64,000 nucleotides of DNA. It comes from Streptomyces cellostaticus. Its GTDB lineage: Bacteria; Actinomycetota; Actinomycetes; Streptomycetales; Streptomycetaceae. This document shows positions 7,995 through 16,827 of this stretch, one piece after another. The stretch lies in contig NZ_KQ948024.1 in NCBI RefSeq assembly GCF_001513965.1, forward strand, positions 81,508 to 145,507, read 5' to 3'. The notes under the pieces are model-generated. The model was given only the letters and a program-made list of their open reading frames with translations. It did not search any database and was not told the origin of the DNA. The position numbers were made by a program, and so were the translations under genes. How positions within the stretch are numbered: position 1 is the first letter of the stretch; every line of letters begins with the position of its first letter.

Positions 7995-9931
7995 AGGACC
8001 AGGCCGGCCGCCGCCGTGCTCGTCGACTCGCGATAGGCACGGCGGTGGTACTCGCGCTGGCCGGGATGAACGGGCCGTGGCTCTACCGCTTCGGAACCGA
8101 GCAGTACCACCAGTACAAGATCAACAAGCCCGGGTACAAGGCCGCGAACGGCCACTGGGACATCATCGAGTTCCCCAAGGAGTACCGCCAGGACACCATC
8201 CACGCGGCGCTGCTGCACACCGGCAAGGTGCTGCTGGTCGCGGGCTCGGGCAACAACCAGGACAACTTCAACGCCAAGAAGTTCGACACCCGCATCTGGG
8301 ACCCGGTCAAGGGCACGATCAAGAAGGTGCCGACCCCGGCCGACCTGTTCTGCACCGGCCACACCCAGCTGGCCAACGGCAACCTGCTGATCGCGGGCGG
8401 GACCAGGCGGTACGAGAAGCTCAAGGGTGACGTCACCAAGGCCGGCGGCCTGATGGTCGTGCACAACGAGAACCCGGACAAGCCGATCACGCTGCCCGCG
8501 GGCACCGCGTTCACCGGCAAGGAGAACGGCAAGACCTTCGTGTCGAAGGACCCGGTGCTCGTGCCGCGCGCGAAGAAGGTCTTCGACCCGAAGACCGGCG
8601 CGTTCGTGCGCAACGACCCGGGGCTCGGCCGTATCTACGTCGAGGCGAAGCAGAGCGGCTCCAAGTACGAGACCGGCACCCAGGACAACTACCGGGTGCA
8701 GGGCCTGACCGGCGCCGACGCACGCAACACGTACGGCATCGCGCAGAAGCTCGCCCTCGACAAGAAGGACTTCCAGGGCATCCGTGACGCCTACGAGTTC
8801 GATCCGGTCGCCGAGCGGTACATCAAGGTCGACCCGATGAACGAGGCCCGCTGGTACCCGACGCTCACGACCCTGTCGGACGGCAAGATCCTCAGCGTTT
8901 CCGGTCTTGACGACATCGGTCAGCTGGTGCCGGGGAAGAACGAGATCTTCGACCCCAAGACCAAGAAGTGGACGTACACGAAGACGCTCCGGCAGTTCCC
9001 GACGTATCCGGCGCTGTTCCTGATGCAGAACGGGAAGATCTTCTACTCGGGGTCCAATGCGGGGTACGGACCGGACAACGTCGGCCGTGAGCCCGGCATC
9101 TGGGACGTCGGCACCAACAAGTTCACCAAGCTGCCCGGGCTCGGTGACCCCAACATGATGGAGACGTCCGGGACCGTGCTGCTGCCCCCGGCCCAGGACG
9201 AGAAGTTCATGGTGGTCGGCGGGGGCGGGGTCGGCGAGTCGAAGCTGTCCAGCAAGAAGACGCGGCTCATCGACCTGAAGGCGAAGAACCCGCGCTTTGT
9301 CGACGGGCCCGAGCTGGAGAAGGGCACCCGGTATCCGCAGTCCTCGATCCTGCCCGACGACACCGTGCTGGTGTCGGGCGGCTCGGAGGACTACCGGGGG
9401 CGCGGCGCCTCCAACATCCTGCAGGCCCGGCTGTACCACCCCGACAGCAACAGCTTCACCCAGGTCGCCGACCCGCTGGTCGGGCGGAACTACCACTCCG
9501 GCTCGCTTCTGCTGCCGGACGGGCGGGTGATGTTCTTCGGGTCCGACTCGCTCTATGCGGACGCGGCGAACACCAAGCCGGGGAAGTTCGAGCAGCGGAT
9601 CGAGATCTACACGCCGCCGTATCTCTACCGAGGGGGGGCTCGGCCGACGCTCAGTGGTGGTCCGCAGACGATTGCGCGGGGGGCTTCCGGGACGTTCACC
9701 TCGCAGCATGCTTCACGCATCAAGAAGGTGCGGTTGATTCGGCCCAGTGCGTCTACGCATGTGACGGACGTGGATCAGCGGTCTGTCGCGTTGGATTTCA
9801 AGACGTCGGGCGACAAGGTGACGGTGACGGTGCCTACGGATCGGAATCTGGTGCAGTCGGGGTGGTACATGCTGTTTGTGGATGATGGTCAGGGGACGCC
9901 GAGCAAAGCGCAGTGGGTGAAGGTGCCGTAG
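7991..9931 (+). CDS. glxA: GlxA mono-copper radical oxidase (galactose-oxidase-like)
   Basis: A 646-residue membrane-anchored oxidase with one N-terminal helix (about 10-28) and a large Kelch-type beta-propeller plus C-terminal domain. By comparison with galactose oxidase, the Cys-Tyr radical cofactor should be Cys121 (FCTGH) and Tyr289 (RWYPTL, with the adjacent Trp288). The remaining Cu ligands are likely Tyr501 and His502 (RNYHSG) and His590 (STHVTD). GlxA acts with CslA on the tip glycan; Cu maturation and activity on small alcohols/aldehydes are reported for the family. The ATG overlaps the cslA stop, so the two are made as a pair. All expected ligands are present. Confidence 0.95.
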   Translation: MKDQAGRRRARRLAIGTAVVLALAGMNGPWLYRFGTEQYHQYKINKPGYKAANGHWDIIEFPKEYRQDTIHAALLHTGKVLLVAGSGNNQDNFNAKKFDTRIWDPVKGTIKKVPTPADLFCTGHTQLANGNLLIAGGTRRYEKLKGDVTKAGGLMVVHNENPDKPITLPAGTAFTGKENGKTFVSKDPVLVPRAKKVFDPKTGAFVRNDPGLGRIYVEAKQSGSKYETGTQDNYRVQGLTGADARNTYGIAQKLALDKKDFQGIRDAYEFDPVAERYIKVDPMNEARWYPTLTTLSDGKILSVSGLDDIGQLVPGKNEIFDPKTKKWTYTKTLRQFPTYPALFLMQNGKIFYSGSNAGYGPDNVGREPGIWDVGTNKFTKLPGLGDPNMMETSGTVLLPPAQDEKFMVVGGGGVGESKLSSKKTRLIDLKAKNPRFVDGPELEKGTRYPQSSILPDDTVLVSGGSEDYRGRGASNILQARLYHPDSNSFTQVADPLVGRNYHSGSLLLPDGRVMFFGSDSLYADAANTKPGKFEQRIEIYTPPYLYRGGARPTLSGGPQTIARGASGTFTSQHASRIKKVRLIRPSASTHVTDVDQRSVALDFKTSGDKVTVTVPTDRNLVQSGWYMLFVDDGQGTPSKAQWVKVP

Positions 9932-9967
9932 CGCTCCCGCGGGTGGTTCTTCGGGTGCGGGAGCGCT
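9930..9967 (+). terminator. terminator after glxA
   Basis: AGCGCTCCCGC and GCGGGAGCGCT form a perfect 11-bp stem around a 16-nt loop. The stem begins at the glxA stop codon. There is no T-run, as is usual in Streptomyces. Confidence 0.8.
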
Positions 9968-9974
9968 GTGGCTT

Positions 9975-9997
9975 GTCGCGCAGTTCCCCGCGCCCCT
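9975..9997 (-). repeat. dispersed GC-rich repeat, copy 1 (short)
   Basis: On the minus strand this reads AGGGGCGCGGGGAACTGCGC and onward. It is the core shared with copies at about 17594, 22436, 26991 and 30831. It lies at the 3' end of cslZ, touching its stop codon. Confidence 0.75.
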
Positions 9998-11013
9998 CAG
10001 GGAGTTGTCGCTCGCGCCAGCTGCAAAGCGTAAGTCGGCCACCATTGGCCTGCCTTCGGGCCGCCCTTGCAGGTGCCGTCCGATTCGCCCGGGCGCTTGA
10101 CCCACAGGTAGGAGTCCACCGATGGGTCTGCCGTCTTTGTCGTCGGGGTTTCTCCCAGGGAGCGGCCGGGCGGGTTGCACCAGCGCTCGGAGGGATTGCC
10201 GTTCGCGTACGGGCCGTTGCCGTTGCGGCTGGTGTCGATGACGAAGTGTTTGTCGCCCACCTTTGCCGAGAGCTGTTTGCCGTAGGCGATGGAGTCCTTG
10301 GTGGAGTAGAAGTTGGCGACGTTCACGGAGAAGCCGTCGGCCTGGTCGATGCCGGCCTGCTGGAGGGGCTGGAAGATCTGGTCGGGGTGGCCCCAGCCCG
10401 CGTTGCCGGCGTCCAGGTAGACCTTGGTGTTCTTCAGGGACTTGAGCTTGGCGACGGCACCCTTGAGGAGGTCGTAGCGCTCCTCGCGGAACTGGCCCGG
10501 GGTGCAGCCGTCGACGAGGTGGAGTACGGCGTCCGGTTCGAGGATGACGGTGGCGGCGCGGTCGCCGATGCCCTGGGCGACGCCTTCGATCCAGGCGCGG
10601 TAGGCGTTGCCGTCGGCGGCGCCGCCCTGTGAGTACTGGCCGCAGTCGCGGTGCGGGATGTTGTAGAGGACGAGCAGGGCCGTGCGGTCGGACTTCTCGG
10701 CGGCCTCGGTGAAGCCGCGGGCCTCCTGCTCGGGGTTCTCCGGGCCGATCCACTCCCCCGTCGGCTGCTCGGCGATCCTGCGGATCTGCTCGGCCTCGGT
10801 CTTCTTGCCGGCCTTCTCGTAGGCGGCGACCTGGCGGGCCGCGTTGCCGTCCGGGTTCACCCAGAACGGGTCGGTGGCCTTGGGCTGCTGGGTGATCGTG
10901 GCCCCCGGATCAGCCTTGTCCCCGCCGGAGGAGCACCCGGCGAGCAGCAGTGCCGCCCCCAGTACCGCCGCGGACGCCCGTGCCGAAGGCCGGGGCCTCC
11001 TGCTGTCGTACAT
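9997..11013 (-). CDS. cslZ: GH6 cellulase-like lipoprotein of the csl locus
   Basis: A 338-residue lipoprotein with a lipobox at LLAGCSS (Cys near residue 27) and a glycoside hydrolase family 6 domain from about 55. Recognisable GH6 stretches are YNIPHRDCGQYSQGGA, ILEPDAV, DAGNAGWGH and the C-terminal WVKRPGESDG. GH6 enzymes are inverting endo- or exo-beta-1,4-glucanases. It faces cslA-glxA convergently and should act outside the membrane, trimming or releasing the glucan they make. The ATG at 11013 follows a strong AGGGGGGAA box; the longer ORF upstream has no signal and would bury the signal peptide. Confidence 0.92.
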   Translation of the reverse strand: MYDSRRPRPSARASAAVLGAALLLAGCSSGGDKADPGATITQQPKATDPFWVNPDGNAARQVAAYEKAGKKTEAEQIRRIAEQPTGEWIGPENPEQEARGFTEAAEKSDRTALLVLYNIPHRDCGQYSQGGAADGNAYRAWIEGVAQGIGDRAATVILEPDAVLHLVDGCTPGQFREERYDLLKGAVAKLKSLKNTKVYLDAGNAGWGHPDQIFQPLQQAGIDQADGFSVNVANFYSTKDSIAYGKQLSAKVGDKHFVIDTSRNGNGPYANGNPSERWCNPPGRSLGETPTTKTADPSVDSYLWVKRPGESDGTCKGGPKAGQWWPTYALQLARATTP

Positions 11014-11092
11014 GCGATTCCCCCCTGGGCGCATTGTTCCGAATGCCCATCGTGGCATACCGGCCGTGCCGGTCACGAGGTCGCACGGGCGC

Positions 11093-11755
11093 TCACGGGC
11101 CGGTGCCGGTGAGGTATGCGGAGACCACCACGTTGGCCGTGTAGCTGTGGCTCGTGCGGTCGAAGGCGCCGCCACAGGTGATCAGGCGGAGTTCGGCGCG
11201 GCCCGGCTTGCGGGGGCCGTAGGCCTGCCGGGCGTCGAAGTCGTCGCGGGCCAGGACGCGGATGTCGTCGACGGTGAAGCCGGCGACCCTGCCGTCCGCA
11301 CGGACCACCCGGACCGTCTCGCCGGGCTGCAGGGAGCTGAGCTTGTAGAAGACGGCGGGCCGGGTCGCGGTGTCGACGTGTCCCACCATCAGCGCGGTCC
11401 CCGCCGCGCCGGGCGTCGTTCCGGAGCGGTACCAGCCGACCACGCCGGGCTGGTCGAACGGCGGCGGGTCGACGGCGCCCCGGCTGTCCAGCCCGCGGGC
11501 CACCACGGGCGCCTGCACGCCCAGTGCGGGGATGTCGATGCGCTGCGGGAGGGCGGATCCGAGCGGCTTGGCCGCGGGAGGCAGCCGGACCTGCGGGTCG
11601 AGCCCGGCCACGTCGCCGGTGGCGGGTCCGGCCGGGTTCTGCGGTACGCCGGTCACGCTGCGGCCCCACAGCCACAGCCCGAGCAGCAGGAGGACCCAGG
11701 CCAGGCCGGTGACCAGGCGTCCGGTGCCGGTGGTGCGCCCCTGCTCGTCGGACAT
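11093..11755 (-). CDS. class F sortase
   Basis: A 220-residue membrane-anchored transpeptidase with one N-terminal helix (about 15-33). The sortase domain carries the His in LMVGHVDT, the Cys in LITCGG and the Arg in FDRTSHSY, i.e. the complete catalytic triad. Class F sortases are found in actinobacteria; their substrates and sorting motif are poorly known. The gene lies just downstream of a secreted protein gene on the same strand, separated by 12 bp, so the two probably form an operon and may be enzyme and substrate or partner. Confidence 0.9.
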   Translation of the reverse strand: MSDEQGRTTGTGRLVTGLAWVLLLLGLWLWGRSVTGVPQNPAGPATGDVAGLDPQVRLPPAAKPLGSALPQRIDIPALGVQAPVVARGLDSRGAVDPPPFDQPGVVGWYRSGTTPGAAGTALMVGHVDTATRPAVFYKLSSLQPGETVRVVRADGRVAGFTVDDIRVLARDDFDARQAYGPRKPGRAELRLITCGGAFDRTSHSYTANVVVSAYLTGTGP

Positions 11756-11767
11756 GGGTGCGCACTC

Positions 11768-12337
11768 TCAGTCCGTGCCGCGGCTCCGGCGGGCCCTGAG
11801 CAGCCCGACGGCGGCCGCTGCGGTCCCGGCCAGAGCCAGGCCGGTCACCGCCTGGACCGTGCCGGGGCCGGAGCCGCTGCCGGCCACCGTGGCGAAGTGC
11901 GCGGTGCCCCCTCCGCCCGCCTGGACCGGGGCGACGGGAGAGGGGGGCACGCTGGGCTGGGTGAACTGGTTGAACAGGTCGGTCCGGCCGGACTGCCCCG
12001 CGCCTTTGCCGACCACGGTGACCGTGCCGGTGAGCACGGAGCCGGCGCAGGTGACCTTCACGTCGTAGGCGCCCGGCGCGAGCGTGGAGCGGACGCGGGT
12101 CTCGCCGGACAGGGCGCCCTGGGCGCCGGTCAGCCGTGCGCCGGAGACGAAGGCGGACGAGACGGCGGTGCCCTGGGATCCGGTGCAGCCGCGCACCCGA
12201 AGGGCCACATCGGTGCCCGGGGCCGGGGAGGCAGGGGTCACGGAGACTCCGTGGCTGTCGTCGGCCGTGTGGGCCACCGGGGCGAGGGCGGTGACGGCCA
12301 GGAGTCCCGTGCAGAGAGTGAGGCGTAGTGAGCCCAT
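11768..12337 (-). CDS. secreted, C-terminally anchored protein paired with the class F sortase
   Basis: A 189-residue protein with a signal peptide (about 1-25). An Ig-like beta-rich middle has two Cys (one in VRGCTGSQ and one in KVTCAGS), followed by a Gly/Pro linker. The C-terminal hydrophobic helix ends in RARRSRGTD. The layout is that of a wall- or membrane-anchored surface protein, but there is no LPXTG or LAXTG motif before the helix, so it is not an obvious class E substrate. It sits 12 bp before the class F sortase gene. Function unknown. Confidence 0.72.
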   Translation of the reverse strand: MGSLRLTLCTGLLAVTALAPVAHTADDSHGVSVTPASPAPGTDVALRVRGCTGSQGTAVSSAFVSGARLTGAQGALSGETRVRSTLAPGAYDVKVTCAGSVLTGTVTVVGKGAGQSGRTDLFNQFTQPSVPPSPVAPVQAGGGGTAHFATVAGSGSGPGTVQAVTGLALAGTAAAAVGLLRARRSRGTD

Positions 12338-12373
12338 CGTGAACCTCCAGATACTGGGAGGCTCCCCCGTAGG

Positions 12374-12402
12374 GCGCGCCTCCGCATCCTCGGGAGGCGC
12401 GC
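12374..12402 (-). terminator. terminator after the HAD hydrolase gene
   Basis: GCGCGCCTCC and GGAGGCGCGC form a perfect 10-bp stem with a 9-nt loop. It lies 42 bp after the HAD stop codon and before the start of the secreted protein gene. Confidence 0.7.
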
Positions 12403-12443
12403 GATTGCTCCATATGGGTGGTACGGGGTTGGGAAGTTCCTGG

Positions 12444-13223
12444 TCAGACGCGGTCGACCAGGTCCGCGATGGAGTCGACGACCTGGGAGGGGCGGAAGGG
12501 GTAGCGGTCGATGTCGTCGGGCTGGGTGACGCCGGTCAGCACCAGGAAGGTGCGCATCCCGGCCTCCAGGCCCGCCAGGACGTCGGTGTCCATGCGGTCG
12601 CCGATCATCGCGGAGGTCTCCGAGTGGGCGCCGATCGCGTTGAGCCCGGCGCGCATCATGAGCGGGTTGGGCTTGCCGACGAAGTACGGCTTCTTGCCGG
12701 TGGCGGCGGTGATCAGGGCTGCGACCGAGCCGGTGGCGGGCAGGTCGCCCTCGGTGGACGGGCCGACGTTGTCGGGGTTGGTGGCGATGAACCGGGCGCC
12801 GTCGTTGATCAGGCGCACGGCCTTGGTCAGGGCCTCGAAGGAGTACGTCCGGGTCTCGCCGAGGATCACGAAGTCGGGCTCGTGGTCGGTGAGGATGTAG
12901 CCGATGTCGTGCAGCGCGGTGGTCAGTCCGGCCTCGCCGATGACGTAGGCGCTGCCGCCGGGCCGCTGGTCGTCCAGGAACTGGGCGGTGGCCAGCGCGG
13001 AGGTCCAGATGTTCTCCACCGGCACGTCCAGGCCCATCCGGCGCAGCCGGGCGTGCAGGTCACGGGCGGTGTAGATGGAGTTGTTGGTGAGCACCAGGAA
13101 GGGGCGCCCGGAGTCGCGGAGCTTCTTCAGGAAGGCGTCGGCGCCGGGGATCGGGACCCCCTCGTGGATGAGGACGCCGTCCATGTCGGTGAGCCACGAC
13201 TCGATGGGCTTGCGGTCTGCCAT
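12444..13223 (-). CDS. HAD-IIA family phosphatase (NagD-like)
   Basis: A 259-residue hydrolase. HAD motif I is WLTDMDGVL (nucleophile and acid/base Asp), motif II is VLTNNS, and motif IV is AMIGDRMDTD near residue 205. An alpha/beta cap sits between motifs II and III, as in NagD and 4-nitrophenylphosphatase/phosphoglycolate phosphatase-like proteins. It dephosphorylates small phosphometabolites; the substrate is unknown. The ATG at 13223 is preceded by AGGAG. It is not obviously part of the phosphonate cluster because a GC-rich hairpin region separates it from the gene upstream. Confidence 0.85.
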   Translation of the reverse strand: MADRKPIESWLTDMDGVLIHEGVPIPGADAFLKKLRDSGRPFLVLTNNSIYTARDLHARLRRMGLDVPVENIWTSALATAQFLDDQRPGGSAYVIGEAGLTTALHDIGYILTDHEPDFVILGETRTYSFEALTKAVRLINDGARFIATNPDNVGPSTEGDLPATGSVAALITAATGKKPYFVGKPNPLMMRAGLNAIGAHSETSAMIGDRMDTDVLAGLEAGMRTFLVLTGVTQPDDIDRYPFRPSQVVDSIADLVDRV

Positions 13224-13352
13224 GTGCTTGCGTCTCCTGGCGTGCGTACGGTCAAGAAGCGGGGGCGCCGGAACCACGGCGTACCGACGCCCCCAGCCTA
13301 ATCAGGGTGGCCTGATCCTGACCCTGGTCAGGACGGGCTGATCACCGACTGA

Positions 13353-14843
13353 TCACTGACTGATCCGTACTCCGTCGATCACCCAGTACCAGTTGTTTCC
13401 TCCGGTGTAACGGAAGCGGACCCGGACCGTGGTCGCCCCGGCCGGGACCTGGAGGGTGACGGTCTCGGTGCGGGAGGGGACGTCGGCGGTGTAGGTGCGC
13501 ACCGGGACGGGGGCGGCGCCGTCGTAGGAGACGAGGACCTCGCCCTTTTGCGGGGACTCCTGCCGGTAGTAGGTGGTGTAGGTGAGGGTGGCGCCGCGGC
13601 CGCCGGTGACCGGGTGGGCGGGGCTGACGAGGGTGGAGTCGAAGCTGCCGGTGAGGGTCTTGTCGCTCCACTCGTCGCCGTCTGCGACGGCGAAGACGTT
13701 CCGGGCGCGGATGTTGCACTCGCGGTTCTGGTCGCGCTGGGTCTGGGTCCAGAACTCGTCCGTGGTGAAGGACCAGCCGCGCCATTCGGTGACCCCGCCG
13801 CCGCCCATCGCCGAGTTGTCGACGGACCAGCCGGCGGGCGGGGTGTGGGTGAAGCCGAGGATGCCCGCCGGGATGCCGGTCTCGTCGACGCGGGACTGCA
13901 ACCGGCCGCGCAGGGCGTCGAAGTCGTCGGGGGCGGGCTGCTGGACGGGGCGGCCGTCCAGGTCCCAGGCGGGGTCGAGCGCGATGCCGAGGTGGGCGAG
14001 CGCGGAGGCGGCGACGTCCGGCATCTTCACGTCGTTGCGGACCGAACCGGCCGCCAGGGTGGGCCCGGTGGCGATCAGGAAGGTCTGGCGTTCCTGGAGG
14101 GTGGAGCCGCCGTGGCCGCCGGGGTCGGTGTGCCCGTGGTCGGCGGTGACCATGATCAGCCAGTCCTCGTCGGCGTAGCCGGGGCGGGACTTGACGGCGT
14201 TGACCAACTGGCCGGCCTGGGCGTCGGCGGTGTGGATGGCGTCCAGGTACTGCTGGGAGGCGGCGCCGTAGCTGTGTCCTGCGTGGTCGATGTTGTCGAG
14301 CTGGACGAAGACCACGTCCGGATTGCCGTCCCGCAGCTGGGCGAGGGCGCGGGAGGTGGTGCCGGTGTCGTACTCGGCGCTCGGGGTGGAGACGCGGGTG
14401 TCGACGTTCGGGGAGAAGACGGTGTCGGTGATCGGTGCCCAGGAGGAGACGGCGTACGTGTTCAGCGACGGCTTCGCCGTCTCGGCCCGGGTCAGGAAGT
14501 CGGGGTACTGGGCGAACTTCGCCCCGCTGAAGGTGTTGTCCTTGACGTTGTGCTTGTCCGGCCAGACGCCGGTGATGATCGTGGACCAGCCGGGGCCGGA
14601 CAGGGTGGGCGCGAGCGGGTTGGCGTAGATGCTGCTGGGCGCGGTGAGCCCCGCGGCCATCAGGGCGTCGAGATTCGGGGCGTCGGCGTCCTTGATACGG
14701 CTGAGCAGGCAGCCGTCCAGGCCGATGACCAGGACCTTGGGGGTCCTGGCGGCGGCGCGGGCGACGACGGCGAGCGGGCCGGCCGATACGGCGACCGCGG
14801 CGGCGGAGACGAGGAACGTGCGGCGTGACATGCGGTACGACAC
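13353..14843 (-). CDS. secreted alkaline phosphatase superfamily phosphodiesterase/phosphonohydrolase-like
   Basis: A 496-residue Tat-type secreted enzyme with SRRTFLVSAA near the N-terminus. The type I phosphodiesterase/nucleotide pyrophosphatase domain starts at VLVIGLDG (metal Asp). The Thr nucleophile is likely in LSGPGWSTIITG, and further metal ligands appear in DNIDHAGHSYG and VTADHGHTDPGGHGG. The last ~150 residues look like a separate beta-sandwich domain. The GTG at 14843 has GGAGG 5 nt upstream. It follows the aminophosphonate transporter genes on the same strand, so it may release a transportable phosphonate from an ester, or be a phosphonoacetate-hydrolase relative. That role is inferred from position. 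Confidence 0.75.
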   Translation of the reverse strand: MSYRMSRRTFLVSAAAVAVSAGPLAVVARAAARTPKVLVIGLDGCLLSRIKDADAPNLDALMAAGLTAPSSIYANPLAPTLSGPGWSTIITGVWPDKHNVKDNTFSGAKFAQYPDFLTRAETAKPSLNTYAVSSWAPITDTVFSPNVDTRVSTPSAEYDTGTTSRALAQLRDGNPDVVFVQLDNIDHAGHSYGAASQQYLDAIHTADAQAGQLVNAVKSRPGYADEDWLIMVTADHGHTDPGGHGGSTLQERQTFLIATGPTLAAGSVRNDVKMPDVAASALAHLGIALDPAWDLDGRPVQQPAPDDFDALRGRLQSRVDETGIPAGILGFTHTPPAGWSVDNSAMGGGGVTEWRGWSFTTDEFWTQTQRDQNRECNIRARNVFAVADGDEWSDKTLTGSFDSTLVSPAHPVTGGRGATLTYTTYYRQESPQKGEVLVSYDGAAPVPVRTYTADVPSRTETVTLQVPAGATTVRVRFRYTGGNNWYWVIDGVRISQ

Positions 14844-14890
14844 GGAGACCTCCGTAGGAAACGGGTGAGCGCGTGTTGCGGGCATGGCAA

Positions 14891-14913
14891 CGCCCCCGGT
14901 GGAGCCAGGGGCG
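14891..14913 (-). terminator. hairpin between the phosphonate-binding protein gene and the phosphodiesterase gene
   Basis: CGCCCCCGG and CCAGGGGCG pair over 9 positions with one mismatch around a 5-nt loop. It could attenuate read-through from the transporter operon into the phosphodiesterase gene. Confidence 0.5.
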
Positions 14914-14933
14914 GTACAGGTCCAGGGGGGTGG

Positions 14934-15989
14934 TCAGCTGCCGGTGGCGGACTTCCAGTCCTCGACGTAGGTCGTGAGGTTCTTGTCGATGTCGTTCCAG
15001 TCCGGCGCGAAGATGTCCACGCCGTCCATCAGCCGGGTGAGCGCGATGGCGTTGGCGTCGGTGGCCTTCACGTCCTGGCGGGCGCTGAAGCCGCCGCCGA
15101 TCTCGCTGACCTCCTGCTGGGCCTTCTGGCCGAGCAGGAAGTCGAGGAGCTTCCTGCCGTTCTCGCTGTGCGGGGCCTTGGTGACGAGTCCGGCCGCGTA
15201 GGGCAGGGCGAAGGTGGTGGGCTTGCCGTCCTTCCCGGCCGGGAACCAGATGCCGAGGTTGGGCATGGTCTTGGACTGGGCGTAGTTCATCTGCACATCG
15301 CCGTTGGCGACGAGCAGTTCGCCCTTGTCGACCTTGGGGGCGAGCTTGCCGGTGGAGGCGGACGGGCCGACGTTGTTGGCCTGGAGCTTCTTCAGGTAGG
15401 CGAGGGCCGCGTCCTTGCCGCCGAAGTCGTGGATCGCCTTGATCAGTACGGCGGTTCCGTCGCCGGCGACACCGGGGGTGGAGTACTGGAGCTTGTTCTT
15501 GTACTTGCCGTCGAGCAGTTCCTGCCAGGTGGCGGGGGCCTGCTTCAGCTCCTTCTTGTCGTAGACGAAGCCGAAGTAGTTGTTGACGACGGAGGTCCAG
15601 GTGCCGTCGACGGCCTTGTCGGCGCCGCTGACCTGCTCGGAGTCCTTGGGCGCGTACTTCTGGAGCAGGCCCTTGCCGTCGGCCTGCTGGATGAACGGCG
15701 GGAGGGTGACCAGCACGTCGGCCTGCGGGTTGTTCTTCTCGCGGACGGCGCGCTGCACCATCTCGCCGGAGCCGCCCTCGACGTACTTGACCTTGATCCC
15801 GGTCTGCTTCTCGAAGTCCGCGAAGACCTTGTCGTACCAGCCGTCGCCGTCCTCGCCCTTGAGGCCGTCGGCGCTGTAGACGGTGACGACCTTCGCGTCG
15901 GAGGCGGCGGAGGAACCGCCGCAGGCGGACAGCAGCGGGGTGGCGAGCAGGGCGAGGGCTACGGTGAGCGTGACGCTGTTTCTGGGCAT
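14934..15989 (-). CDS. phnS: ABC transporter substrate-binding lipoprotein, 2-aminoethylphosphonate type
   Basis: A 351-residue periplasmic-type binding protein anchored by a lipobox (LLSACGGSS). It has the fold and motifs of the Fe3+/2-aminoethylphosphonate (PhnS) branch of solute-binding proteins (VVTVYSADGL, FEKQTGIKVKYVEGGSGEM, ADVLVTLPPF). It captures the ligand outside the cell and delivers it to the two permeases encoded next to it. The start at 15989 has AAGGAG upstream. The phosphonate assignment rests on the neighbouring phosphonatase-like and FAD oxidoreductase genes rather than on binding residues. Confidence 0.82.
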   Translation of the reverse strand: MPRNSVTLTVALALLATPLLSACGGSSAASDAKVVTVYSADGLKGEDGDGWYDKVFADFEKQTGIKVKYVEGGSGEMVQRAVREKNNPQADVLVTLPPFIQQADGKGLLQKYAPKDSEQVSGADKAVDGTWTSVVNNYFGFVYDKKELKQAPATWQELLDGKYKNKLQYSTPGVAGDGTAVLIKAIHDFGGKDAALAYLKKLQANNVGPSASTGKLAPKVDKGELLVANGDVQMNYAQSKTMPNLGIWFPAGKDGKPTTFALPYAAGLVTKAPHSENGRKLLDFLLGQKAQQEVSEIGGGFSARQDVKATDANAIALTRLMDGVDIFAPDWNDIDKNLTTYVEDWKSATGS

Positions 15990-16029
15990 GGCGAGGCGAA
16001 CTCCTTGCAGATGAAGGCGAGTTGAGGAC

Positions 16030-16827
16030 TCAGCGGTACGAGGCCCGGGTGCGGACGCGGGAGACGGCGAACAGGACGAGCAGGGTCGCCGCCATCAGGA
16101 CCACCGCGATGGCGGAGCCCGCGAAGAGGGCGCCGCGGTCGGTGGCCGCGTAGATCAGGACGGGGAGCGGGGTCCAGTCGGGCGGGTAGAGCATCATCGT
16201 GGCGCTCAGCTCGCCCATGGACAGGGCGAAGCAGAGGCCGGCGGCGGCGGTGAGCGAGGGCAGCAGGAGCGGCAGCCGCACCCGCCACAGGACGTACGCG
16301 GGCCGGGCGCCGAGGGAGGCGGCGGCCTGCTCGTAGGCCGGGTCGAGGCGGGTGATGGCCGCCGACACGGACTGGTGGGCGAAGGCGGTGACCAGCACGG
16401 TGTGGGCGAGGATCACGATCCACCGGGTGCCGTTGAGCAGCATCGGCGGCTTGGAGAAGGCCACCAGGACCGACAGTCCGACCACCACCGACGGCACGGC
16501 GACGGGCAGCACGAACAGCGCGTCGAGCAGGCGGCGATGGCGCTTCTTCAGGGCCGCCCCGGCCAGCGCGGCCCAGGTGCCGGTGGCAAGGGCGAGCAGG
16601 CTCGCGGTGACGGCAGTGACCAGGCTGGTGGTCAGGGCCTGGAGGGCCTCGCCGCGGGTGGCGGCACGGTAGTGGCCGGTGGTCAGGCCCGAGGGCAGGA
16701 CGCCGGACCAGTGGGTGGCGAAGGAGGCGCCGAGGACGACGAGGAGGGGCAGGGCGAACAGGGGCAGGAAGAGGACGAGGAACACCGCCCACACCGCCCA
16801 CTTGGCCCTGCGGCTATGCACCAGCAC
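16030..16827 (-). CDS. phnV: ABC transporter permease (aminophosphonate type)
   Basis: A 265-residue inner membrane subunit with about six helices and the binding-protein-dependent transport signature EQAAASLGARPAYVLWRVRLPLLLPS, which docks the ATPase. It starts with GTG at 16827 inside the end of the upstream permease gene (14-bp overlap), so the two permeases are translationally coupled and likely form a heterodimer. Confidence 0.83.
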   Translation of the reverse strand: MLVHSRRAKWAVWAVFLVLFLPLFALPLLVVLGASFATHWSGVLPSGLTTGHYRAATRGEALQALTTSLVTAVTASLLALATGTWAALAGAALKKRHRRLLDALFVLPVAVPSVVVGLSVLVAFSKPPMLLNGTRWIVILAHTVLVTAFAHQSVSAAITRLDPAYEQAAASLGARPAYVLWRVRLPLLLPSLTAAAGLCFALSMGELSATMMLYPPDWTPLPVLIYAATDRGALFAGSAIAVVLMAATLLVLFAVSRVRTRASYR

